From the NCBI RefSeq assembly GCF_000003815.2, contig NC_049980.1, positions 34,603,059 through 34,633,775 on the forward strand: a DNA stretch of 30,717 bases, given 5' to 3'. The notes beneath the pieces were generated by a model. It saw nothing but the letters and a program-made list of their open reading frames with translations. It was not told where the DNA came from and searched no databases. Made by a program: the position numbers and the translations under genes. Positions 18,323 through 28,029 of this stretch are shown piece after piece. The number at the start of each line of letters is the position of its first letter. Within the stretch, counting starts at the first letter, position 1. This stretch comes from Branchiostoma floridae (Eukaryota > Chordata > Leptocardii > Amphioxiformes > Branchiostomatidae).

Positions 18323-20165
18323 AGTTTTGCCCCCACCATCCCTCATGGTTCATACTCAGGGCTCGAAATACCTTTTTCTGCATACCTGCACTGGTGCAGG
18401 TAACATTGAAAATTATCTGCACCAGACAAATTTTACCTGGACCACTCTGGATTTAGGAAGAATGGATCATACTGAAATCGTTCAGGAACCATTACTTTAT
18501 ACTTAACAGGTGGTAACAGTCAATGCAGCTAAAAACAATCCACATGCACCTACACCACAGGATATTTATGTATAAAACCCAGTACATGGACCAGTGCAGG
18601 TTAGGTGCAGGTATACACCAGAAATACCTGCACAGCTCCAGTTCTACCTGCTCTAACCTGCATGATATTATGCAGGTGGTATTTCGAGCCCTGATACCCC
18701 TGAGGGTCCTGTTCTATGTAGGCCACTTAGCCGTGTATGTATGTAGGCCACACAGCACCCTAGTTTAAAGTCTGATAAATGATGGTGTTTTCACGGGAGA
18801 TGGAATAGGTGAGCTGCTCATGATCTGTCTGCCACCACAGCTCTGATTCTGGGTCACCCTGTTTCAGCATTGGTTGTATAACTAACAACGTTTCAAGAAC
18901 GGGCATAAAGAATTCAAAGATATGAACATGCAGAAATAAGTTGCACACTTTGAAGGAAAGCTGTGTACAATATAGTGTAAAAGCTTAGGGCATTTCCACG
19001 GCATATATGTAGGCCACTCAGCGTCCCTGCTTTGCTGTCTGACAAGTGTATGAGTAATTATGGTGTTTTCACGGGAGATTGAATAGATGTACAAGTCATG
19101 ATCTATCTTCCTTCACAGTGCTGCTTCTGGGTCACCCTGTTTCAGCCATCAGAATCCATTGCTCCTTGGTTGTATAACTACCACGTTTCAAGAATGGGCA
19201 TTAAGAATTCAAAGATATGAACAGAAATAAGTTGGCAATGCACACTTTGAAGGAAAGCTGTATAGGATACACTTAAGGTATTTCCACAGTGCATGATAAA
19301 ACGTAACTGCTCAGTGAAAATGTTGACAAGAAAACATGTCAAAAGTCACTGTGATGTTTTTGCACTCACAAATCCTCATGGTTCTTACCCCAGGGATCTG
19401 GCATATATAGGCTACTCAGCATCCCTGGTTGGGATCTAACAGGTGCATGAGAAATGATGGTGTCTATGGAAATTGTCTAGATGTGTAAGTCATGAACTTT
19501 CTGCTACCACAGCTATGTCCTTGGTTTAGATTCTGACAGTATAAGAAATGGGGTTTGAGAAATGATGGTTTCAAGAATGGGCACAAAGAATTCAAAGATA
19601 TGAACAGAAATAAGTTGCACACTTTGAAGGAAAGCTGTACATGTGTACAAATTACTACAATGCAGGATAAAAGCTTAGGGCATTTCCACAATGCAAGATA
19701 AAACGTAACTGCTCAGTGAAAATTTTGACCAGAAACTTAATGTGATGTTTTTGCCCCCACCATCCCTCATGCCATGGTTTATACTCCTGAGGTACAGTGT
19801 TCAGGATCTGACAGGTGTATGAGAAATGATGGTGTTGTCAGGGGAGATGGAATAGATGTACAAGCCTTGATCTATATCATGCCACCACAGCTCCAATTCC
19901 AGTTGCACAAAGGTGCATTATGGTCACACAGAATTGTCAGCCCTCAGGATGGATGGAACTGTTGTGTCAAGGAGCTCCTTAGTTGTATAAGGTTTCAAGA
20001 ATGAGCAGAAAGATGTGTGAACAGAATTTGAAGGAAAGCTGTATAGGATAGAAGGGGAATTTCCACACAGTGATAAAATGTTGACCTGAAAACTCGCAGT
20101 CGTGATGTTTTTCCCCCAGTTCCTCATGATTTACGCTCCAGGGCTCGGCAGTATGTTGGTGACTG
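18323..20165 (+). repeat. Long-period degenerate tandem array
   Basis: Units share, in order: TTTTGCCCCCACCATCCCTC, a TATGTAGGCCACT.AGC block, ATGGTGTTTTCACGGGAGAT, CTGGGTCACCCTGTTTCAGC, TTTCAAGAA.GGGCA, AAGAATTCAAAGATATGAAC and TTTGAAGGAAAGCTGT. The TTTCAAGA landmark lies at 18891, 19186, 19569 and 19993 (spacing 295, 383, 424). The first unit is split by the element at 18357-18693. Minus-strand frames in this region are repeat artefacts. Confidence 0.8.
18357..18693 (+). mobile_element. Family A hAT-like non-autonomous element, copy 3
   Basis: A 337-base copy with intact ends CAGGGCTCGAAATAC and GTATTTCGAGCCCTG, same orientation as copy 2. It interrupts a tandem unit. The left flank is ATACT and the right flank is ATACC then CCTGAGG, while the uninterrupted sister unit near 19783-19796 reads ATACTCCTGAGG. 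The empty-site comparison fixes a 5-base target duplication (ATACT, one base since changed). Confidence 0.9.
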
Positions 20166-20284
20166 TGTGCCATTATTTTAGGGTCTCATAGGACTTTGAG
20201 AAATGATGGTGTGTGGTCACAGCAGCATACGGCATCATCCTTTTTACTTTATATAATGATTTTCAACTGAACTGAATTTTCCAA

Positions 20285-20400
20285 AGAGATAGAATGTACA
20301 ATCTACCCACAGTCTACATGTGCCACATGGGTAGGTGCAGGTAGACAGCTCCGGTTTTACCTGTGCACTGACATATCTTATGCAGGTGGTGTTTTGAGGC
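20285..20400 (+). mobile_element. Degenerate family A right-end fragment
   Basis: GGTGCAGGTAGACAG, CAGCTCCGGTTTTACCTG, and TTATGCAGGTGGTGTTTTGA line up with the last 90 bases of the copy at 18357-18693. The terminal TTTCGAGCCCTG has decayed to TTTTGAGGCA. Confidence 0.6.
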
Positions 20401-21539
20401 ATCAAATGCACAATACTCCCTGTTAGACCTCCGTCTCCTTCGAGTTATCAGTTCCTTCCCCAGCATGATTGTTGATATTGATGCCGGGGCTGTTGACTGA
20501 CAACAGGGTGAAAGTTCTATGTTCGCGCCACATCTGATATGACTTTAATGCAGCTTTTTTGATGTGACTGGGAGGCATGAAAACTTTATGATGGGTTTGT
20601 AAGATGTTCTCGTGACTAGTTGTGTAACTGTGAGGGCCTGCATGGGGGGAACTGGCAATGACTATAATTCAATTTAGGCTGGCAACTCTCAACAGTGGGT
20701 TGATGAGCATATTCCTTTTATTTACCAACAATGCTTCATGATATTGAATTAGAGCATGCTAGCATAGCATAAATAAACTGTGGATTGAAATTACAGGCTT
20801 TGGCCACAGCAATTTAATTGGTTGGTTCAAAGAGTTTTTGAAGTGAAAATATAGCCAGCAGACATAGAAAATATAACAGACAGGGAGAAAAAGTTGAATA
20901 TGACCATGTCTGCTCCTTAAACCTGAGTGCACTTCGGTCTTTGTTCTCATGATGTTTTTCCAGTTGAGCATATTTCTTTTTTTTTTAATCTGTGAACCAA
21001 CAAATTAAGATGGTGTGGCCTTTCCTTTGTGTTGCGGAACAAGGCAGACATATCCTCGACTGACTCACAGTGTCTTTCAGCAAGTTGAACGGATCCCAGC
21101 CAAGCAGATTATTGTGTGCCAAACTGAAATATGAGTCTTCCCTGTGCCGCTCCTGTGAAGCAGTGATAATAGTCTTACTCTTCCCCTGGGATCTCTATCT
21201 GATCTCCTCGCAGTGAGCCGAGTGTGCGCGGAATAGCCAGCTAAGCTGTAAAAACTGGGATGTTTCCACTGATATGAAGTTTGGTGAGAAAAGGCATGAT
21301 AAGGTTGATGAGAAAAGGCATGATGATACAATGTTTCGTTACACACATGATTTGATATATGATTTGACCTCTGACCTCCACCCCATCTCTTGACATATTG
21401 ATTTTGACCTTGGAACGTTTTCGACTTGAGTATGGACACTGATTATGTTTTGACGCACCGGTTTTATGTTTTCTGTACTGTATGTTGTCCCTGGGTGTTC
21501 AAAATTTGACTGATTGTTACCACGTTCTGTCCTGTATCT
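20401..21539. other. Intronic stretch with one short tandem pair
   Basis: TGAGAAAAGGCATGAT occurs at 21285-21300 and 21309-21324 (24-base period). Otherwise I see no repeat family and no exon with splice sites. The minus-strand frame at 21077-21439 lacks coding support. Confidence 0.3.
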
Positions 21540-21642
21540 GTTATTTAAATGTATGTTTTGGTGGGTCCCCTTGGAAATCAACTATGCACTGTTGTAGGGG
21601 CTACTCATCTGTTTCAAGATGAAATAAATAAATAAATAAATG
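21540..21642 (+). mobile_element. CR1-like LINE 3' end
   Basis: The segment has a hairpin-capable GGGTCCCCTTGGAAAT ... TAGGGGCTACTC part and ends in GATGAAATAAATAAATAAAT, an (AAAT)n tail. This is the standard look of a CR1/L2-type 3' UTR end. The polymerase frame upstream is not recognisable. Confidence 0.6.
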
Positions 21643-21846
21643 TGATATTCAGTCAGCAAGTGTGTGAGTCATTGTGGTGGGTGGTGCGTGTGACAAGAGA
21701 CAGAATGGATAACTGCGGAAGGCACATACATAGTGTGGTTCCAAATTTTATAAGTTATTAAAAGTTCAAGGCATTTCTTTAAACTTGCAGATGCCAGTCA
21801 GCATCTGTACTGTGTGTGACAATGAGAAATTCTGAGGTATTGCAAT

Positions 21847-22214
21847 GTATTGTACAGGGCTCTAGCCAGCTTGACATTTTTTTCCGTCAGCCAATTCCCA
21901 TTGTCGCGAAAACACTATTCCAGGAGTTAGAGAGACTGAACTGAGACCTTGAAAAATGGGTTTTAATGAGATTATTGTATGCGAAAGGACGCCGACACAC
22001 ATTGTCAACAATCATAACAATAGCAAAACAAACAGTGTGTGGCTTTACGGCCGTGAACGGCGTCCCCAAGTCGCCTGTAGCTTCCACCAAGGAGCTTTTA
22101 TCAGATTTTTGTCCGTCAAAGTTGACGGATTGGTTTTCAAATTTTTCCGTCACACGCAGCAAATTTCCGTCAATTGACAGAAAAACGGACGCTGGCTAGA
22201 GCCCTGGTATTGTA
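21847..22214. mobile_element. hAT-like element (family B) with perfect 8-bp TSD
   Basis: The element itself is 21855-22206 (352 bases), with perfect 16-base terminal inverted repeats CAGGGCTCTAGCCAGC and GCTGGCTAGAGCCCTG. It is flanked by identical GTATTGTA at 21847-21854 and 22207-22214. An 8-base duplication plus CAGGG termini is diagnostic of hAT elements. TTCCGTCA and TGACGGA motifs near the ends are probable subterminal repeats. No transposase; the frames on both strands inside it are not genes. The intact ends and duplication mark it as one of the younger insertions here. Confidence 0.93.
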
Positions 22215-22330
22215 TCACATGTACATTTTGAATCTCATACATCTTATACTAAAGAGCAACTTTGTCCCCTTGTATCTGTACCATCTGGGACAAACATGCT
22301 GATACGACAGATGAACCTAGTATGATTTAA

Positions 22331-22510
22331 CTGTCAGAAAGGTTGAACTTTGTTGATTTCGCGGACCTAAGTTCTTATCAAAAAGATTCAGGCTGCTGCA
22401 CATGAAGAATTTAAGGATGGACACATTAAGATTCAAATGTCGGAAAGATTTGACACGATGTTTATTTTGCTGACCTAAAAATTCTTATCAAAAAGATGCA
22501 GGCTGCTGTA
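22331..22510 (+). repeat. Tandem duplication, about 108-bp unit
   Basis: TGTC.GAAAG.TT followed by GACCTAA and TTCTTATCAAAAAGAT, then CAGGCTGCTG, occurs at 22331-22399 and 22438-22510. Confidence 0.7.
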
Positions 22511-23155
22511 GATGTTTACTGCTGGGTTAAAACTTGCTGAGGTCGTCAATTTTGCCTCTGAATGCCATCCCTTTGCTGATCATCGTCATGATAGTTCTCT
22601 TTTCTGGTAACATGATAAGAACAGATACTATAAATCTTGAAATATCCACAGTGGTTTTATTCTTACAGTTTTTGTTGAGCCTCTCTACCCCTCCAAAAAT
22701 ATGTTTTCCATGCATTTGTACCACCGACCTTAAACAATGCAAAAGGTGCCTCTTCCCTTTCGTTTCTGAAATTCAGTCCCTGCCAAAGTAATAAGGTCTA
22801 CAGTTATTGTAGTGGACAACACCAGCAAGCTTCATGCCGTCTGACAGTCCTGTACTTGTGACGATTTTTAATCAGAGTTCAAGATGAAGGTGCTGACTTT
22901 GCAGTTCTGCTGACAATGATATAGTTCCTGCAATGATTTGTTTTTCCCTCAAAACTGTGTTTGTGTTGATTAATGTTTAAAATCATTAAAGAATAAAGAA
23001 CTGATTTAGATAAAGCTAAGAAAAGTAAATGTCATTCATATTTTGCCCTGTGACTGAGATGAATACATATTTACACATTATACAGTGAGTCATACAAGCA
23101 GCGCTACTATAGACTCCATGCCATAAGTAATTGGTATGATGGAGCTGTTACACTA
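22511..23155. other. Intronic stretch, no gene seen
   Basis: Two antiparallel frames (22527-22742 and 22534-22791) cover each other and have no splice or codon evidence. No transposon ends are seen. Confidence 0.3.
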
Positions 23156-23355
23156 GAGGTAACTTGGAAGAGTCCATTTTGGATGACAATGTTCTCGGAA
23201 TTTTGGAAGGGTCCATTCTTGGATTAGGGTTAAAATGCAGCAAATTCCATACTGGAGTTGGGATAGTCCATTTATGAATTGAACTGACATTGGGACTGAC
23301 CATTCAATATGTAAAATATAAAGGTTGATATGGAACAGTCCATTTTTGCTTGGAG
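23156..23355 (+). repeat. Degenerate short tandem repeat around AGTCCATTTT
   Basis: GGAAGAGTCCATTTTGGA, GGAAGGGTCCATTCTTGGA, GGGATAGTCCATTTATGAA and GGAACAGTCCATTTTTGCTT occur at about 23166, 23206, 23261 and 23331. The spacing is 40 to 70 bases. Confidence 0.6.
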
Positions 23356-24060
23356 AGGGAGATGAAGTGAAATATGTTTGCATTTGCTCACAAATGTTAC
23401 CAGTCCGTATATAACTAGATACATCACTTCTGTCACCCTTCATTACGAGGCGGCTGCATACCTAATCCTACACTGTGCCCGGTAGCAGCATCCGAAAGTT
23501 GCTCGCTTCATCAGTCTGGTATGCAGATTCGACCTTCAAGGACAATTTGGGAAGGATCCCGCATGCTTCAAGGTCACGCTGGGTCCAATTGGACCGGGAC
23601 TTATCTTCCGAACATGCGACGCGACACTAACTGCCTCTTACTGCTCCCAACTGGCTCTGTAAATCTGAGTTTTATCTAGCAATTACCGGATGATAATGCA
23701 GAGGTTGGCCTCCGGCTGTTCTGGGGGTTCAGCCAGAGAACAACCCATCGTATCAGGGGAAGATTTGGAACTGTAACTATTCCCCACCGGATGCCGTTCT
23801 GATTATCCTGCGATATATCCTGCCCTGGATGTAAAGAGCCACTTCAAGGGTTGAGCCGGCGATTACGCCTTGCCCGGTTCTGAGCAGGAAGGTAGTTTCC
23901 TCCCGCGTCTGCTGGACTAAATATGCGGCACCCATCAAGTGTGCCGCTGACGTCAGCCTCCACGGCCCAATGGTGAGGGCGTCCTTCTTGTGGGGCTCTC
24001 TCAGCACCCAGGTACTTTCCCTCATACCACTCCCACAGTCCAGACTGGGGAACTGCTCTT
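23356..24060. other. GC-richer stretch, no exon confirmed
   Basis: Higher GC than its surroundings. A minus-strand frame of 109 codons spans 23777-24106, but its right end overlaps the degenerate array at 24061 onward and I find no splice-bounded exon. It might be an old transposon body; I cannot identify it. Confidence 0.25.
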
Positions 24061-25060
24061 CTGTGCAGGCTGTAACTTCATACAGCACATCTACTCTGGA
24101 GTACATCCTTGGGACTGAGTCTACGTAGTACTACCCAGAGTCAACGGGTTAAGTGTTGTCATGAGTACGGTACCTACCTTTGTTGTGTGGGGCACTTTCC
24201 CTGCCAAGGAACATTTCTAGTTTCAGACACCACTAAGTCCCTGTGGTTGGAGTAGGAGCTGGTCTTCTGTGTTTCTCCATCGTCACATCTGCTCTCCAGA
24301 AACACATCATTGGAGCATGGATCTGGAGTTGTTTGAGACGGATAAGCTTCAGTTCTAATCCAGTCGTCAGTACTTGGAGCAGGAAACTGTACTCTGCTGT
24401 CTGTACCTCTGTTCGTAAACACATATTGGGGACATCACTCCACCAGGAATTTTCGGCAAAATAATGGTTATTGTGACAGCTGAGCTTCAGTTTTGATCCA
24501 GTTGTCAGTACTGCAGCCCTGAGCAGGAAACTGTACACTACAGTCTGTGCCACAACTGCTCCGGAACACAACCTGGGGGCATCACTTCAGCAGGAATTAT
24601 TGGCAGAAGTACTTGTAATACTTTGACATCTAAGCTTCAGCTGTAATTCAGTCCCAGGACCCAGAGATTGGAGTTAGAACCATAGCTTGGAGTTGGAACC
24701 GTTCTTTGGTATTCTGTATGCCACGTCTGCCTCGGAACGCATCTTGGGGACGCGAATCTCTGCAGAAGTATATCAGGATCATCTACGGACCAACTGCTTC
24801 AGGTTTAATAATGCCCAGGTAGTTACAGTTACTGCAGCCAGGAGTGGGTACTATAATTCTTGTTATAAGTCTGCTGCACATCGGATCCACAGTACATCTT
24901 AGGGATGACATCCTCTTCCCAGAATTTATGGTAAGAGTACGGCTAGTATGACGTTAAAGCATAATGACCCCGGAGCCTGGAAGCTGATTTTTTGCAGTAT
25001 ACAACACATCTGCTCCTGAATGCATCCTTGAACTTGAATCTTTCTTGAGTCAATGGCAGA
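24061..25060 (+). repeat. Degenerate tandem array, about 140-bp unit
   Basis: Recurring blocks: GAGCAGGAAACTGTAC (24377, 24521; spacing 144), CACATCTGCTC..GAA.GCATC followed by TTGGGGAC (about 24097, 24280, 24420, 24560, 24727, 24890, 25006), and AAGCTTCAGTT.TAATCCAGT (about 24344, 24484, 24633). Copies are strongly diverged. The minus-strand frames at 24174-24571 come from this array. Confidence 0.65.
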
Positions 25061-25103
25061 AGTGTGGTTGTTGCGATGAGATTTCCAAATAAAACAAATA
25101 CCA

Positions 25104-25620
25104 GGATTTCAGCACCAAGGACAGGACCTTACCTAATCTCTGCAGACCACCTGCTGTAGTTCATGGCAGTCCTTGGGATGTGGTGACAAGGAAGACGAAT
25201 AACCATCGATTCCTGGCTAGGATTTAAAAACTCTCTCCAACAAGATCCCTCTAATGTCACTTTAATGACGAAAGACACCGGATGGCTGTCTGAAACATGT
25301 GACCGTTTCCAAAATTGCTCGAGTAACTGCTTTTTGGTTACCATGATTACTATGACATCTAAGATTCAATTCTGATCACAGTCGTCAGTCCGACAGCCTA
25401 GAGCTGTCTGAAACGTCCAGTTGCGTGAGTAACTGCTTTTTGGCACATCTTATCACCTGGATGTCTAACCTTCATCGATGTTACCATGAGGAAGGCTTCT
25501 GTTTACACACAGTCACAGGCATTTCAGAACTATGGACAGCACCTTAGCTAACGTCTGCGCACCACCTGCATTAGTTCTAACCTTGGAATGTGGTGATAAG
25601 GTGAAGTATTAACCATGCGG
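25104..25620 (+). repeat. Direct duplication leading up to exon 3
   Basis: 25104-25205 and about 25515-25617 are related: CATTTCAG, GGACAG.ACCTTA.CTAA, TCTGC..ACCACCTGC, TTGG.ATGTGGTGA.AAGG and TAACCAT. The second copy ends at the proposed exon ATG (ACCATGCGG); the first reads ACCATCGA instead. A smaller nested duplication, GCTGTCTGAAAC ... GAGTAACTGCTTTTTGG, lies at about 25288-25340 and 25398-25443. Confidence 0.75.
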
Positions 25621-25830
25621 AAGGTAACCATTGGCTCAGACGACTTCATCCTGTACAATTCCACCTCCTCCCGGACGCGGAGTATCCGCCCGAGGCACCG
25701 CAACACCACCGGGAGTTTCAAGCGCTGGTTCCGCCCCTCCCAGAGAACCAAGCCCACCACGAAGACTATCCGCAAGAAGAGCTGGGAAACGCCCTTCCTG
25801 CTGAATCTGGGAAGCTCAGAGGAGTTTGAA
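25615..25830 (+). CDS. Putative exon 3 (or alternative first exon), unidentified protein
   Basis: The frame is open from 25600 after a TAA and runs to 25830, where TTTGAA is followed by GTAGGTTT, a reasonable donor in phase 0. The ATG at 25615 (ACCATGCGG) has a good context and could be an alternative start. If the exon is internal, the AG at 25622-25623 gives a phase-0 exon of 69 codons, though with a poor pyrimidine tract. The 72-residue peptide is basic and Ser/Thr-rich, with SIRPRHRNTTGSFKRWF and TKTIRKKSWETPFLL, then an acidic end SSEEFE. Codons are strongly G/C-ending, unlike everything around. There is no signal peptide or membrane segment; it looks like a cytoplasmic linker with clusters of basic residues. 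I do not recognise the family. The preceding DNA is a duplicated block and the following intron is a tandem array built from the exon's last 20 bases. Confidence 0.6.
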
Positions 25831-26850
25831 GTAGGTTTAAGATTTGTTTACTACGAAACTTGAAATGTTTAAATGTTGTGTTGATGTCTTAACAATGTCA
25901 TGTGTACTCCAGAATGATCAGAGGACTTCGAAGTAGGTTCATAGTTTGTGTATGATAAATCTTTCTGGTGTGTTCTCTCTACTATATCTCTACTATAATA
26001 TCTTAACACTGTAAGTCTGCTTCTTTATTGTATGTTACTCCTGTACTACAGCATGGTCAGAGGAGTTTGAAGTAGGTTTATAATTTGTTTACGATAAATC
26101 TTTCAATGTTCTTGGTGTTTTCATTTCTGGTTGATCTGTCTACCATGGAATTTTTACACTATCAATTTTCATTTTCCTTGTATGTTACTATACTACAGAA
26201 TCTTTGAAGGAGTTTGAAGTAGGTTCACAGTTTGATTACTATAAAGCTTGAAATGTTCCTGGTGTTTTACTTTCCATTGATCTGTCTACCACAGAATTTT
26301 TACACTATCAATCTGCATTTTTCCTTGTATATTACTATACCATACTACAGAATAATTGGAGGATTTTGAAGTAGGTTTATGATTTGCTTACTCTAAGTCT
26401 TGAAATGGTCCTGGTATTTTGATTTTGCATTGACCTCGCTACTACGGAAGCTGAACACTAAACCTGCATTTTCAATGTACATCACTTACATGTAATGTAC
26501 TGCAGAATAATCGGAGGAGCTTGAAGTAGGTTCATAATTTGCTCACTGTAAATCTTCAAATGTTCCTGGTGTTTTAATTTCCGGTTGATCTGTCTACTGC
26601 AGAATCTTTACACTACCATAGTACCAATCTGCATTTTCAATGTATATTACTACGGTACTTCTGAGTAATCAGGAATTTGAAGTAGGTTCATAGTTTGTTT
26701 ACTATAAGTCTTGAAATGTTCCTGGTGTTTTAATGTTGTGTTGATCTCTAAACCTCAAAATCTTAACATCTGTAGATCTGTATCTTCAATGTATATCACT
26801 TCTATACGACAGGATTATCAGAAGAGTTTGAAGTAGATTATAACTTGCTC
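25811..26850 (+). repeat. Tandem array duplicating exon end and splice donor
   Basis: The block GGAGTTTGAA|GTAGGTT at the exon 3 boundary recurs with GT at 25933, 26072, 26219, 26371, 26526, 26682 and 26833 (spacing from 25831: 102, 139, 147, 152, 155, 156, 151). Each unit continues with TTTGTTTACTATAAATCTTG, AATGTTCCTGGTGTTTTAAT, TTGATCTGTCTACCACAGAA, ACACTATCAATCTGCATTTT and TTGTATATTACTATACTACA before the next copy. Six of the seven have exactly 20 bases between an AG and the GT (25913-25932, 26052-26071, 26199-26218, 26351-26370, 26506-26525, 26813-26832). The sixth copy, with GT at 26682, has a 4-base-shorter interval after GAG. The array would lie at the start of the intron after exon 3. 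Confidence 0.88.
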
Positions 26851-27512
26851 TAGATTGTTAATAGTGAATCTTAAATGTTCCTTGGAATTTTTCTGCACTG
26901 ACCTCTTTAATGCTATAATTGATTAATAACACCCCAAATATGCAAATATCTCCAATATCCAAATATCTATTTCAACTGTAATCTTAATATAATAACCTTT
27001 AGTGCACTGAAAGAGCAGTTTGGCTCCCAGTTCTCTATAGGTTATAGGTAAGGCAGCATGAAGAAAGTTAAACATGTACCAAACACTCCTCGTGTCCCAC
27101 TTCCACCGCAAAATTATGCTACAGCCAAGATAAGTGATTTGATTTTACAGGATGTTGAAGTGAGTAAAACGCTGTTTTCATTTAGGTCTATTGGATCTTT
27201 TCTACTCATGGTCCCTTTTCCCTGATCAGTCAGTACATCCACTAATTTATTGGTTATTTTGTCATGCAAAGTCTGGACATTTTCCTTCTGTCTTCGAGTG
27301 ACATCCACTGCAAATCTGTTTACATTTTGCTAACACTAGCATCCTTATACAGTAGGAATCAAGTACTGTAAGCAAGAATGAATGAATTGGTCTATTGTGG
27401 AAACGGAAGCATTTTGCAGGCTGTAGGCTGAATTAACACGCTCCTTTCACACCATTCCAATCAGGCAAACCCCCAGTATAGCGTGAAGTATGTCATGGGC
27501 TTAGTGTCGCAT
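26851..27512. other. Intronic stretch, otherwise featureless
   Basis: AT-rich, with a small cluster of CAAATATCT.CAATATCC repeats at 26935-26970. Apart from the microexon candidate at 27151 no exon is seen. Confidence 0.3.
27151..27159 (+). CDS. Candidate 9-base microexon
   Basis: TTTGATTTTACAG immediately precedes GATGTTGAA, which is followed by GTGAGT, the consensus donor. The nine bases encode Asp-Val-Glu in phase 0 and would join in frame after exon 3. It also echoes the TTTGAA|GT ending of exon 3 and of the array copies. Strength rests only on the two splice sites; such pairs can arise by chance. Confidence 0.25.
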
Positions 27513-27790
27513 GTGTAGCCCAGTGTCTAACAGCCTTGCCTCCGGCCCAAGAAGCCAGGACTTCAAATTCTGGCTGTGTCGTTCACTCGGCATGCACCGT
27601 TCCAGGAAGTGTTGGAGCCCTTAGGACAGGATGTTAAACTGTGATCCAAGTGAATTATTGTGCATGTCAAAAAAAGAGCTTAGGGGAATTTCCCCAGTAC
27701 CATGAACCTGTAAAATCTGACAACTTACATTGCACCTGTTGTCCCTGTCACGACCAAAGGACGAATAGCTCTTTAGTGAGCTAAAATGAT
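27513..27790 (+). mobile_element. tRNA-derived SINE
   Basis: Head with an A-box-like TAGCCCAGTGTCTAACAGCC and a B-box-like GGACTTCAAATTCTGG at 27558-27573, spaced as in tRNA-derived SINEs. A body follows with GATGTTAAACTGTGATCC and a GGGGAATTTCCCC palindrome (27683-27695). The 3' boundary is uncertain. Confidence 0.55.
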
Positions 27791-28029
27791 CGATATCAGT
27801 CTTATACTGTCAGGTATGTGTTGTGATTGATAGCTTTTGTTACTCACGTTCATTTCCTAGGCACAGCTTGACAGAGCTTGTCTGTGAGGGGCTAGGTATT
27901 CTTCAGTTTAAACCTGACTAATGAGTTCTGTACCTCCTGATGACTACAGGCATTGCAGATTTCCTCCAACTGACTTTATCTCAAAATTTGTTCTATGGCA
28001 TAGCTGCATTGGTACATCACCCAAGAATG

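Noticed and set aside
23777-24106. 109-codon minus-strand frame in GC-richer DNA
   Set aside because: No recognisable motif, no convincing splice sites, and its right end runs into the degenerate array starting near 24061. Kept only as an uncertain stretch.
24174-24571. Overlapping minus-strand frames of 82 and 112 codons
   Set aside because: Both are translations of the roughly 140-bp tandem units; repeated YSFLL/LTTG phrases come from the repeat.
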